Shown one piece after another: positions 56,601-63,859 of a stretch of 64,000 bases of DNA. How positions within the stretch are numbered: the stretch's first letter is position 1; each line of letters opens with the position of its first letter. Below the pieces are notes generated by a model. The model was not told where the DNA came from and did not search any database. It saw only the letters and a program-made list of their open reading frames with translations. This stretch comes from Pseudomonas soli (GTDB lineage: Bacteria; Pseudomonadota; Gammaproteobacteria; Pseudomonadales; Pseudomonadaceae): positions 1-64,000 of the forward strand of contig NZ_FOEQ01000006.1 of NCBI RefSeq assembly GCF_900110655.1, given 5' to 3'. The translations under genes were made by a program, and so were the position numbers.

Positions 56601-57421
56601 AGGCCAGCGAGCGCATTGCCTTGGAGCACGAACTGCGCCGCGCCATCGAGCGCAACGAGCTGAGCCTGTGCTACCAGCCCAAGTTCAGCCTCAAGACCCA
56701 GAGCCTGGTGGGCGCCGAGGCCCTGATTCGCTGGACCCATCCAACCTTCGGCGACGTGCCCCCCGAGCAGTTCATTCACCTGGCCGAGGAGAACGGCACC
56801 ATTCTCCAGCTTGGCGACTGGGTACTTGAACAGGCCTGCCGGCAGATGCACAGCTGGAAGAAGACCTACCACGCCTTCGGCCCGCTCTCGATCAACCTCG
56901 CCGGAGCCCAGCTGCGCCAGCCCAACCTGGCCCGGCGCATCGAGCAACTGCTGCGCAACTACCAGCTCAAGGCGGGCGATCTGCAGCTGGAGATCACCGA
57001 AAACTTCATCATGAGCCAGGCCGAGGAAGCCCTGAGCGTGCTCCATCAGCTCAAGCAGCTGGGCGTGCAGCTGGCCATCGACGACTTCGGCACCGGCTAC
57101 TCCTCGCTCAGCTACCTCAAGCGCCTGCCGCTGGACATCCTCAAGATCGACCAGTCGTTCATCCGCGGCCTGCCCGACGATCCCCACGACGCCGCCATCG
57201 CCCGCGCGATCATCGCCCTGGGCCGCAGCATGCAATTGACGATCATTGCCGAAGGCGTGGAGAACCAGGCGCAGCAGCGCTTCCTCGCCGCCGAAGGCTG
57301 CGAGCAGATTCAGGGCTATATCGTCAGCCTGCCCCTGCCGCCGGACGAATTCGCGGCGACCTTTCTTCGCATAGCACAAACGGATCTTTCGGATGGCACG
57401 CTATCGAAACCCTCGTTATAA
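53678..57421 (+). CDS. rmcA: RmcA-type cyclic-di-GMP signalling protein (SBP-TM-PAS-GGDEF-EAL)
   Basis: 1247-residue inner-membrane signalling protein. Signal peptide (1-20), periplasmic SBP_bac_3 domain (~24-250), membrane helix ~267-288, four PAS domains (~305-800), GGDEF at 886-890 with an intact RxxD I-site (877-880), and an EAL domain with E1014-A-L, DDFGTGYSSL and EGVEN. Cyclic-di-GMP breakdown by EAL with GGDEF-tuned activity is expected; P. aeruginosa RmcA next to rpoD does this in response to redox/phenazines. The ATG at 53678 gives a proper signal peptide; the frame is open upstream. Confidence 0.93.
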   Translation: MPLMPAFLLLILLAWNTTAGALTLTDEEQAWLSAHQQLRLGVDASWPPFEFRDQEGRYQGLAADYIALIQERLGITLKPIEPSSWTEVLAQARSNQLDLLPGIMSTPERQAYLAFTRPYLDFPIVILAHSGGAQPRNLKDLYGLKIAVVENYAPHELLRTHHPDLNLVAMPNVSSALQALATDEVDAVVGDLASSIWSLRQLKLDGLYVSGETPYRYQLAMAVPREQKMLVGILDKVIADMSSSEVSHIQQRWVGNVVDQRTFWHDVLLYGLPAVLVLMAILAVVIRINRRLSSEISRRIALEQELRSSEYHYRGLIESLSAVAWEADANDFSYSYVSPHAEDLLGYPTGEWLKPGFWRSILHPEDALWAQAYCDSETAAGRDHSLDYRVIRADGHTLWVRNIVSMIEHGHKSLMRGLMIDISETKHTEDALRLSEQKFASVFQQCPDILIIARHSDGCLLEVNEAFEELIGLSPAQVIGRTATELGLWGVAGTGPALLERLHRGGIRNLEMTFRRNNGELFTGLTSAETFDLDGMPALVVAIRDISQLKETQQQLQTSEEKFAKAFHASPDGLLLSRQSDGLLLEVNEGFCRLTGYDISPTVDQTSLDLGIWVDLNERQRLVDQLQRDGFVRDFSCHIRRSDGQIRLCELSARPLPIGGVDCMLTIARDITERHLMQEKLQLAATVFENTAEGVLITDTDQRISAVNRAFSEITGYSEIEALGQTPRLLASGQHDSAFYVAMWHQLTAEGHWQGEIYNKRKNGELYPGWLTISAVRNHEREITHFVAVFADISSLKHAQAKLDYQAHHDPLTGLPNRALFESRLQAALSCAQVSNRQGAVLFLDLDRFKHINDSLGHPVGDLLLKGIAQRLKEQVRDVDTVARLGGDEFIILLPGLHKPSDASAIANKLLAGFHAPFQAGEHEFFTSASIGISLYPQDGTDVANLIRNADAAMYRSKAKGRNRVEAYTRELTTQASERIALEHELRRAIERNELSLCYQPKFSLKTQSLVGAEALIRWTHPTFGDVPPEQFIHLAEENGTILQLGDWVLEQACRQMHSWKKTYHAFGPLSINLAGAQLRQPNLARRIEQLLRNYQLKAGDLQLEITENFIMSQAEEALSVLHQLKQLGVQLAIDDFGTGYSSLSYLKRLPLDILKIDQSFIRGLPDDPHDAAIARAIIALGRSMQLTIIAEGVENQAQQRFLAAEGCEQIQGYIVSLPLPPDEFAATFLRIAQTDLSDGTLSKPSL

Positions 57422-57422
57422 T
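57417..57422 (+). promoter_or_regulatory. tRNA promoter -10 inside the rmcA stop
   Basis: The last codon and stop of the upstream gene (TTA TAA) form TATAAT at 57417-57422, followed by a GC-rich discriminator, 17 bases before the tRNA. A weak -35 (TGGCAC at 57394-57399, spacing 17) is present. The tRNA therefore seems to be transcribed from within the 3' end of rmcA. Confidence 0.55.
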
Positions 57423-57438
57423 CCAGCGCTCCTGCTGA

Positions 57439-57515
57439 GGGCCTATAGCTCAGTCGGTTAGAGCAGAGGACTCATAATCCTTTGGTCCACGGTTCGAGTC
57501 CGTGTGGGCCCACCA
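57439..57515 (+). tRNA. ileX: tRNA-Ile(CAT), minor isoleucine tRNA
   Basis: A 77-base cloverleaf with encoded CCA. The acceptor GGGCCTA pairs with TGGGCCC, the D-arm is AGCTCAGTCGGTTAGAGC, the anticodon loop CTCATAA has anticodon CAT, and the T-arm is CACGGTTCGAGTCCGTG. C4-G69 and C5-G68 in the acceptor match the TilS recognition pairs of tRNA-Ile2 and not elongator tRNA-Met, so the C34 is expected to be lysidinylated to read AUA. It is the apparent target of the island that follows. Confidence 0.9.
57496..57515. other. Presumed attL core in the tRNA 3' end
   Basis: Integration of the element at the 3' end of the tRNA is inferred. Normal core genes end here and the integrase module begins just beyond. 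The core probably lies within the T-arm/acceptor 3' half. The matching attR repeat would be outside the window, so the limits are a guess. Confidence 0.4.
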
Positions 57516-57520
57516 CCTTC

Positions 57521-57543
57521 AAAGCCGCGCACTGCGCGGCTTT
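57521..57543 (+). terminator. tRNA terminator
   Basis: A perfect 10-bp stem (57521-57530 with 57534-57543, loop ACT) five bases after the CCA end, followed by a T-rich stretch. It ends the tRNA transcript. Confidence 0.82.
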
Positions 57544-57607
57544 CGTGTTTCTCGGCTGCCGACTGCGACTTTTTCTCCGCCGTCCCACGTCCACAAATTG
57601 TCCACGC

Positions 57608-58543
57608 TTACTGAATCACATGCGTGTACTTCCGTGAAATCCAACCCTCAACTCCGTCCTGGGCAACCACCGAGACCTTCAACCAAACGCGGTTACTGCT
57701 ATCAAGAACTTCGAGTGTGGCTCGATCGGGAAGATCTACAGGAATGACCTCTGCTTTCATGCTCGGTCCAGTTCGAAGCCTAACTCCCTGCCCCTTAACA
57801 GAACGAAGACTACTCAATAGCTCGCTCGGGAAACTACAGAGCGCCGACCTTACTGCTTTGCCGACTTGATTAGAGGTCATACCAGGCAACCACTTGGCCT
57901 GTTGAAAACAAATTTCCTCACGCGCACCATTCATAGTTGCCAAAGTGGCAAACAACATGATGAACAACCTCAGATACTGAAGTAGATAGTTTCTCTGCGC
58001 CACCGGTAGGTTTTCAAGATCAGAACCAGCCCTGAGACTCTCAACAATCTCCGCCTCAAGTTCTAGCGCTTCAGCCGGCACAACACGAGCCTCACAATTA
58101 GCAGTAATACTGATTTGTGCAGAACTTGTCGCCGACACTAGATTCTGGACATCCACCTTCTCGAGCGAAGATAAAAACTCAAATAGCGGAGTTCCAGAAA
58201 ACTCAGCAAGAATATTGCTAAAGCTTTTCGATGCAGCGGCTATTTGCTTAGCCTCCTCTGAAACAGCAAAGGCGCCAACGAACTTACTAAAATTATGACT
58301 AGCCCGGACCACCGCCCCAACTTCAGGAGACAGTGCAATTCGCCCTACCGCAAGCTGCACACTTCTAATCTTATCAACCAACTCGGGACTAAACGCCACA
58401 CGTTGGAGAACACTGGCAAAATTAATTGCAGCGCCAATAGCCTCAGTAACGTTTGGAGCGAAAAAATGCTTCGTAACTGACTCGCCCATTACAACAGATC
58501 CCACCGCCGCTCCAAGCTCATTAGCGCCTTCGTCACCAGACAT
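57608..58543 (-). CDS. Unknown cargo protein: helical repeats, hydrophobic segment, SH3b domain
   Basis: 311 residues; I do not recognise the whole. Residues ~38-118 are made of three or more tandem ~22-residue units (hydrophobic helix with a turn like ALSPE/AFSPE/AVSEE). A hydrophobic segment at ~187-204 may cross the membrane. The C-terminal 65 residues (GVRLRTGPS ... GWISRKYTHV) look like a bacterial SH3 domain. The ATG at 58543 is two bases after the integrase stop, with GGAG inside the integrase gene, so it is expressed with int. Base composition is visibly more AT-rich than the core genome, as expected for acquired cargo. Confidence 0.68.
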   Translation of the reverse strand: MSGDEGANELGAAVGSVVMGESVTKHFFAPNVTEAIGAAINFASVLQRVAFSPELVDKIRSVQLAVGRIALSPEVGAVVRASHNFSKFVGAFAVSEEAKQIAAASKSFSNILAEFSGTPLFEFLSSLEKVDVQNLVSATSSAQISITANCEARVVPAEALELEAEIVESLRAGSDLENLPVAQRNYLLQYLRLFIMLFATLATMNGAREEICFQQAKWLPGMTSNQVGKAVRSALCSFPSELLSSLRSVKGQGVRLRTGPSMKAEVIPVDLPDRATLEVLDSSNRVWLKVSVVAQDGVEGWISRKYTHVIQ

Positions 58544-58545
58544 TT

Positions 58546-59598
58546 CTATTTCTCCAACATTTCAACATCGAGCTTCGCCAAAGGATTAAGCGCTACAACT
58601 TCAGCCAGATGACCGGGACTGAAGTGCGCATACTTCTGGGTCATTGCTAATGTTGCGTGACCTAAAACACGCTGCAGGGTTAAGATATCGCCACCATTCA
58701 TCATGTAATGACTAGCAAAAGTGTGACGCAGTACGTGAGTCAATTGCCCTTCCGGAAGCTCCAGGCCGATCTCCACCACAACATCCCGAAACTTGGAATA
58801 GCTTGATTTGAAAGGTAATGAAGCACTCAAACGCTTTTGTAGATTTTCAGTAATCGGAACGGTGCGATTCTTACTAGACTTAGTCTTACTGTAATGAATC
58901 AAACAGTTTCTGACCTGGCGTGGTAAAAGCCCCTCGGCCTCCCCCCACCTGGCACCTGTAGCAAGACAAACTTCAGCGATTAACCTGACACCTGCATCCC
59001 TCGCATCCAAGGCATCGAGCAGCGGCTGAATCTGCTCGACATCAAGAAAGGCCATTTCTGTCTCATCGAATTTGAGCTTACGGACTTTGGCCAGCGGATT
59101 CTCACCGGACCATTCTCCGAGTCTCTCCAATTCGTTAAACACCGCTCGTAGGTAGGCGAGTTCATGGTTGAGCATGTTTGAGCTTATCGGCTTAACTGTT
59201 CCCTCTTTTTTGCTAAAGCCTCGACCTGGCGTGCTTCTTGTGTGCTTACCCTCAGCACGCTCCGCTCGGTAGGCAGCAAAATGATGAGCCGTAAACTTGT
59301 GCACCTTCGGATCACCCATCCGCTCGGCCATGGCTAGCAGCAGGCGCTGACGTTCTTCGCCGGTTTTGAGATTTTGACCGTGCAGCCGGTACCAGAGTCG
59401 AACCAGGTCGCTGAGTTTCCGCTCATCCAACTTCGGCGCCTTCTTGAACTCGCCCTTGGAACCATCACCCATTATCCGGCGTTCGACGTGCATAGCTTCT
59501 TGCTTCGACTTCACCAGTCGGCGAATGCGCGGGCCCGCTCGACCCTCGGGGCGGCAATCGACAAGCCACTGACCGTCGTCCTGCTTTTTTATCGACAT
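58546..59598 (-). CDS. int: P2-family tyrosine recombinase (integrase)
   Basis: 350-residue site-specific recombinase, very close in layout to phage P2 Int. The start [11 protein letters not shown] resembles P2 MAIKKL. Catalytic residues: R217 in TGARWGEA, H288-x-x-R291 in [12 protein letters not shown]314 in LGHATL and Y323 in QKYAHF. All are present, so it should be active. It should insert the element at the adjacent tRNA gene and, with the Cox-like protein, excise it. Transcribed towards the tRNA and co-transcribed with the SH3-domain gene. Confidence 0.93.
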   Translation of the reverse strand: MSIKKQDDGQWLVDCRPEGRAGPRIRRLVKSKQEAMHVERRIMGDGSKGEFKKAPKLDERKLSDLVRLWYRLHGQNLKTGEERQRLLLAMAERMGDPKVHKFTAHHFAAYRAERAEGKHTRSTPGRGFSKKEGTVKPISSNMLNHELAYLRAVFNELERLGEWSGENPLAKVRKLKFDETEMAFLDVEQIQPLLDALDARDAGVRLIAEVCLATGARWGEAEGLLPRQVRNCLIHYSKTKSSKNRTVPITENLQKRLSASLPFKSSYSKFRDVVVEIGLELPEGQLTHVLRHTFASHYMMNGGDILTLQRVLGHATLAMTQKYAHFSPGHLAEVVALNPLAKLDVEMLEK

Positions 59599-59605
59599 AC
59601 GGTGC

Positions 59606-60136
59606 CTACCGTGAGCTCAACTCAAACAGCTGTCGGAAAGTGGCCATCTTACCGGTGGAAGTATCGGTGACCCGCCCCTTGATACGATCGAGGCGAAAGG
59701 TCCTTGGCTCCCCTCGCATATGGCAGAAGCCCTTGAAGTAGGTGCTGCTGTTGCCCCGCCCCTTAGAAACAACCTTGTGTACCGTGACTTCGCGATCTGA
59801 ATCGCCGGTCTCGAAACTCTGGTACGCGAACCTGATCTGTCGTTGCCCTTGCCACAGCACCCGACCGCTATCCATCAAGTCATCATCGTCGGAGTCCGAA
59901 TAGGTCGAGGGGGCAGGCTGGTACCCCGTTGCACCCAATTCGCGTTGGGGGGTGTACTCCTGGTTCGCACGATGAACCTCTAGCGCTTCATTCAGCCATC
60001 CGACGAGCACGGCAAAAACAAGCACTACCGCGACGACCCAGGCCCAGGTGGCCCAGTCAAAGTACCAAAGCATCAGCAGATCGATCACTACAACGCCGCC
60101 CATGGGCGCCTTGAACGATGGGTATTCCTTGTTCAT
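59606..60136 (-). CDS. Membrane-anchored protein with WYL-like domain
   Basis: 176 residues. Two hydrophobic stretches (~13-28, ~29-48) form a membrane anchor. A Ser/Asp linker with a DSDDDD run (81-86) follows, and a C-terminal domain at ~96-155 has [13 protein letters not shown] and FRLDRIKGR, the pattern of WYL ligand-binding domains of phage-related regulators. The start ATG at 60136 is preferred; a longer frame has no support. The gene lies between int and the repressor on the same strand. Function unknown; membrane-attached WYL is unusual. Confidence 0.68.
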   Translation of the reverse strand: MNKEYPSFKAPMGGVVVIDLLMLWYFDWATWAWVVAVVLVFAVLVGWLNEALEVHRANQEYTPQRELGATGYQPAPSTYSDSDDDDLMDSGRVLWQGQRQIRFAYQSFETGDSDREVTVHKVVSKGRGNSSTYFKGFCHMRGEPRTFRLDRIKGRVTDTSTGKMATFRQLFELSSR

Positions 60137-60159
60137 AAATCTGTCCTTGTCGTTGTGTG

Positions 60160-60396
60160 TCAGCGTGGGCTGATTTGTCCGCCATCCGGGGCGGTATCCC
60201 CCGTCATCAGCCATAGCGTGTACTTCTTGAAGCGGGGGTGATTGGCGATCTTGAGCAGCGCCGGCGCCCCCAGCTCGATGATCCCCGCCTCGTACTTTCT
60301 GAAGGTGCTCTCGCTGAAATCTAGCACCTCGCAGAACTCTCGCTGCGTCAGTCCCTCGGCTTTCCGAATTGCTTTGAGCTTGGTTGGAAAATCCAT
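60160..60396 (-). CDS. XRE-family repressor (phage C-type)
   Basis: 78-residue helix-turn-helix protein. The HTH is at ~5-45 (KLKAIRKAEGLTQREFCEVLDFSESTFRKYE) and the tail TLWLMTGDTAPDGGQISP is typical of Pseudomonas phage C repressors. It has no peptidase domain, so induction must use another signal. The ATG at 60396 has GAGG upstream. It is divergent from the Cox-like gene across the operator array. Confidence 0.88.
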   Translation of the reverse strand: MDFPTKLKAIRKAEGLTQREFCEVLDFSESTFRKYEAGIIELGAPALLKIANHPRFKKYTLWLMTGDTAPDGGQISPR

Positions 60397-60410
60397 CACG
60401 TCCTCTTGAC

Positions 60411-60453
60411 TTGTTCCTTGCACGGAACAACAATGTTCCTCGCAAGGAACATT
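60411..60453. promoter_or_regulatory. Phased operator array between repressor and Cox-like gene
   Basis: Two palindromes TTGTTCC-N6-GGAACAA (60411-60430) and AATGTTCC-N6-GGAACATT (60432-60453). The half-sites GTTCC/GGAAC/GTTCC/GGAAC start at 60413, 60424, 60435 and 60446, exactly 11 bases apart. This is the layout of a repressor operator region in divergent promoters. Confidence 0.8.
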
Positions 60454-60485
60454 TAGCCCCAATATTTTGCCAAGAGGTTAACAGA

Positions 60486-60704
60486 ATGCAGATCGCCATC
60501 GACACGCCCTACGTCACCGTAGGCGAGTACGCCAAGCGCTCCGGCCAGTCCGACTCCGCCATTCGTCGCGAGATCGAGCTGGGCCGCTACATCATCCGCC
60601 CCAAAGTCGAGGGCTCGAAGTCGGCAGTCCTGATCAACATGGTCCACCTCGCTATGGAAGCGGCCGAGCAAGCAGAACGTGTTCGTGTAGAAGCCAAGCG
60701 GTAA
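60486..60704 (+). CDS. Cox/AlpA-like DNA-binding protein
   Basis: 72-residue small winged-helix protein. TVGEYAKRSGQSDSAIRREIELGRY (~9-33) fits the MerR/Cox type HTH of P2-like phages. P2 Cox represses the lysogenic promoter and directs excision; a similar role with the P2-type integrase is probable. The ATG at 60486 follows an AGAGGTTAAC leader. First gene rightwards from the operators; the primase-helicase gene follows 9 bases later. Confidence 0.75.
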   Translation: MQIAIDTPYVTVGEYAKRSGQSDSAIRREIELGRYIIRPKVEGSKSAVLINMVHLAMEAAEQAERVRVEAKR

Positions 60705-60713
60705 GGGTCGAAA

Positions 60714-63407
60714 ATGAGCGCACGCATCAACCCGGAGCACTTCGACCGCATCTACCTTGAGGACGTGATTCCCGCCCTCGAACACGATCCGGAGCTGGGT
60801 TTCCAGGCCAAGGACGAGACGAAGGAGTACCTGAACAAGGGCATGTGCCCGAGCTGCGGTAAACGCTCTGTCTTCGTCAAAAAGGAGAAGCCCTATCAGC
60901 TCAAGTGCAACAGGCTGAACAACTGCGGCTACGAGGAACGCACCCGCGATCGCTATCAGCACCTGTTCGAAAACCTGAGTGAGCGCTTCCCGTCCACACC
61001 CGAGAACCCCAACGCCACCGCTGACGCCTACCTGAGCCGGGCCCGCGGCTTCGATATCAGCAAACTCAAAGGCTGGTACGTCCAGGGCCGTCGCCAGATG
61101 AAGCCTTCCGGGATATGGGCCGACACCGTCCGCTTCCCGCTCTGTGACGGGTATTGGGAGCGAATCATTGATGCGCGTGCCATCGCCGGCAATGAGGACC
61201 AGAAGGCGGGTATCAAGGCTGGCATGCGCTACACCAACGCCGGCTGGATACCACCTGGGCAGACGATCGAAAAGCACGACCGTGTGTACATCGTAGAAGG
61301 CATCTTTCACGCCATCGCTCTGCACCTGGCCGGTTTCAAAACGATCGCCGCGATCAGCTGTGTGAACTTCCCCTGGGACATTGTCGAGGCCAATGCGGGC
61401 AAGCTCGTCACCTGGGTAATAGCCCTGGACGACGACAAGGCAGGCCGCACCTACATCCGCAAGCACCTGAAAGAGCTGCGCTCCAGGAAGGAAATCGGCT
61501 GGGTCGCGCTGGCTGGAAAGCTGGACTGGGACGACGTCTACAGAGACGGCAAGCTCGATCAGCTGTTCATTGATGATGCCTGCTATCGCGGGCGCCTATT
61601 CACCGCCGAAAGTGCCCGCAAACTCGCCTACCTGGTGTACCTGCGCAAACCGGCAGGCTTCTACCTGGTCGAGTTCAACAACCAGTTGTTCTCTGTCCGG
61701 GTCAACCAGGCCGAGCTGACCAAGGCCTTGGGCGACGAAAAGCTGGAAGGCAATCGGGACATCTTCTTTGGCGCGTCGAAAGTGGAGCAGGTATCGAACT
61801 GTGTCCCGGATCTCGACTACCTGGAGAAGGACGTCATCACCGGGGAGCAGCGCTACCACTTCAGCTTTGCGTTCCCGGACCAAACACGCAACTGCCAGGC
61901 TGCGCTGTCCTCGGGGTCGATCGCAGATCCTCGAGGCTTTGTGAAGGGCATGCTGGACTTCACGCCTGGCGGCAACTTCGAAGGCGGCGCTCGAGAGCTG
62001 GCCTGGCTCAAAGCCAAGTGGCTGAACGACGAGTACCGCCCCGTTCGAACCGTGCGAAGCCTGCCGTTTCTCGGCTATGACGAAGACACCGGCACCTACT
62101 GCTTCCCTGACTTTGGATTCCAGGGCGGGCGCGAGCTGCAGGTGAACAGCCATGGCTTCATCGAGGTTAAGGGCCGAGGGATCAAGACCGCCCTGGCCAC
62201 CGTCAAGTTCGAGCGTGGGGACGAGTTCGATCCGTCCTGGTTCCGCGACTTCGTGGACGTCACCGGTTTGAATGGGCTCGCCGCTCTGTCCTGGTGGACC
62301 GCGACCCTGTTCGTGCAGCAGATCGCCAGTCAGCAGGCGTCGTTCGGCTTCCTTGAGCTGAGCGGTGAACCTGGCTCTGGCAAATCCATGTTACTGCGCT
62401 TCCTTTGGCGATTGCTGGGACGCGAAAACACCGAGGGCATCAAGCCAAGCGGATCTGGCGCCAGTGCTGTGGGCCTGCTGCGATCGTTCGCAGAGGTCAG
62501 CAACCTGCCGCTGGTGCTGATCGAGTCCGACCGCACCTACATCGATGCACAGGGCCGTACCGTGACCATCCAATTCACCTGGGACGACGTCAAGCCGATG
62601 TTCGACTATCACGCCCAGCTACGAGTTACGGGCGCGAAAACAACGGGCAACGAGAAGCGCGTGGACCTCTGGCGCGGCGCGCTGGCCATCGCACAGAACG
62701 CAAGCGTCACCGGTGACGAAGCAACGCTATCGCGCATTGTGCACTTCCACTTCACGAAGGAAGGCCACAGCCTCGCCCTCAAGCCCAAAGCCGATCGACT
62801 CAAGGCCATGAAGGCCACGCAACTCGGCGGTTACCTGCGCCGCTGCCTGACCAATGAAAAGGCATGGTTGGACCGGTACTTCGAGGCCTTCCAACGATTC
62901 GAACGCAAGCTGATGGAGAACCCCGCCATCAGCGAAATGCGGATCTACCAATCCCACGCCCAAGTGCTGGCAGCAGCCTACGCCACACAGATGTTTTTCC
63001 CCGACTGGAGCAACCATGACCTGGACCAGTTGGCGGCACACATCGAGTCCCGCGCCATCGATCGGCAGCAGCGCTGCAAGTCGGAAGACCCCACGGCCGC
63101 GAAGTTCTGGCAGATCTACCACTACTTGAACGAGGACATGGTGACGACGATCGACGCGGACGGTGAACGGGAGGAAACCCGGGAGACGCTGAACCACAGC
63201 ACCGACAGAGAGCTGATCGCCATCAACATCGAGCACTTCCAGCAGCGCTGCAGGATGGCCGGCCAAGAGGTAATCCCCGATACACAGCTGCGTCGAGCTC
63301 TCGCCAGTAGCACAACCCACAAGTTCATCGAGCTGCGCAAAGCACGGTCACGCATAGAGAAGCGGTCCCTGAACCTGTGGTTCTTCAGCAAGCGTGGCGG
63401 GGCTTGA
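60714..63407 (+). CDS. Phage/satellite primase-helicase (zinc finger-Toprim-AAA)
   Basis: 897 residues. A four-cysteine zinc finger (C45, C48, C65, C71) and a Toprim domain (E196 in VYIVEGIF; D240-D242 in ALDDDKAG) form a DnaG-like primase half. The C-terminal half has Walker A GEPGSGKS (551-558) and a Walker-B-like VLIESD segment. Together they suggest a combined primase and helicase that starts element replication, like the alpha protein of P4 in role. Start ATG at 60714, with a spaced GGGTCGAA upstream. The next 450 bases are non-coding with iteron-like sites. Confidence 0.86.
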   Translation: MSARINPEHFDRIYLEDVIPALEHDPELGFQAKDETKEYLNKGMCPSCGKRSVFVKKEKPYQLKCNRLNNCGYEERTRDRYQHLFENLSERFPSTPENPNATADAYLSRARGFDISKLKGWYVQGRRQMKPSGIWADTVRFPLCDGYWERIIDARAIAGNEDQKAGIKAGMRYTNAGWIPPGQTIEKHDRVYIVEGIFHAIALHLAGFKTIAAISCVNFPWDIVEANAGKLVTWVIALDDDKAGRTYIRKHLKELRSRKEIGWVALAGKLDWDDVYRDGKLDQLFIDDACYRGRLFTAESARKLAYLVYLRKPAGFYLVEFNNQLFSVRVNQAELTKALGDEKLEGNRDIFFGASKVEQVSNCVPDLDYLEKDVITGEQRYHFSFAFPDQTRNCQAALSSGSIADPRGFVKGMLDFTPGGNFEGGARELAWLKAKWLNDEYRPVRTVRSLPFLGYDEDTGTYCFPDFGFQGGRELQVNSHGFIEVKGRGIKTALATVKFERGDEFDPSWFRDFVDVTGLNGLAALSWWTATLFVQQIASQQASFGFLELSGEPGSGKSMLLRFLWRLLGRENTEGIKPSGSGASAVGLLRSFAEVSNLPLVLIESDRTYIDAQGRTVTIQFTWDDVKPMFDYHAQLRVTGAKTTGNEKRVDLWRGALAIAQNASVTGDEATLSRIVHFHFTKEGHSLALKPKADRLKAMKATQLGGYLRRCLTNEKAWLDRYFEAFQRFERKLMENPAISEMRIYQSHAQVLAAAYATQMFFPDWSNHDLDQLAAHIESRAIDRQQRCKSEDPTAAKFWQIYHYLNEDMVTTIDADGEREETRETLNHSTDRELIAINIEHFQQRCRMAGQEVIPDTQLRRALASSTTHKFIELRKARSRIEKRSLNLWFFSKRGGA

Positions 63408-63469
63408 AACGTTGGGGGTTTGCTCCTGTGGGGAGGGCTCCATGGGGTTGAAAGGAATTTGTGCGGAGC

Positions 63470-63816
63470 CCCCCGTTTTGTCCGGAACATCCGGAACATT
63501 TCTAACTTAAGAGAAAAATAATCAATAAATACAGGTAGTTAAATCAAAAAAAACGTTCCGGTAGCACCGGAACAGACCGGAACGCACCGGAACATATTCC
63601 GTTCCGGCATGTTCTGGAAATGTTCCGCTTTTGACCCTTGAGTCAACTTCAGCTGCAGCCCAGTAACCATGCGGGATACAGCGATTATCACGGAAAACCA
63701 CGTTCCGGCATGTTCCGGTAGTACCGGAACGTTTTGGAAAAGCTGGAAGCCACGTATTTCAAGGCCTCCAGAAAACGCCCCCGACAATGTTCCGGATGTT
63801 CCGGACAAAACGGGGG
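63470..63816. repeat. 31-bp perfect inverted repeat
   Basis: Arms at 63470-63500 and 63786-63816 are exact reverse complements and each contains two CCGGAAC/GTTCCGG sites 9 bases apart. They bracket 285 bases. Confidence 0.9.
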
Positions 63817-63824
63817 ACTACACA

Positions 63825-63843
63825 CGGGTGATTTTTTCACCCG
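63825..63843 (+). promoter_or_regulatory. Stem-loop just before the last gene
   Basis: A 7-bp stem CGGGTGA/TCACCCG (63825-63831 with 63837-63843) with an all-T loop lies 16 bases before the next ATG. It may be part of that gene's leader. Confidence 0.5.
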
Positions 63844-63859
63844 CTCAAGGAGAGACGTC

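Larger units (their letters stand above)
63408..63859. promoter_or_regulatory. Iteron-type candidate replication origin
   Basis: Non-coding 450 bases after the primase-helicase. A 31-bp perfect inverted repeat (63470-63500 and 63786-63816) encloses an AT-rich run (63501-63554) and 12 exact copies of CCGGAAC/GTTCCGG (63482, 63491, 63555, 63567, 63577, 63587, 63601, 63702, 63712, 63724, 63789, 63798), many 9-10 bases apart. Such a cluster with an AT-rich region beside a replication gene fits an origin; a large operator is the alternative. Confidence 0.7.

Noticed and set aside
57439..57515. Elongator tRNA-Met as an alternative for the CAT tRNA
   Set aside because: The acceptor pairs C4-G69 and C5-G68 and the overall sequence fit tRNA-Ile2; pseudomonad and E. 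coli elongator Met tRNAs begin GGCTACG.
60453..61466. 337-codon minus-strand frame opposite the primase-helicase and Cox-like genes
   Set aside because: Antisense shadow; would also cross the Cox-like gene and part of the operator array.
63470..63816. Possible CRISPR array
   Set aside because: Repeats are seven bases in both orientations with 2-10-base gaps; no 28-37-base direct repeats or uniform spacers, and no cas genes.
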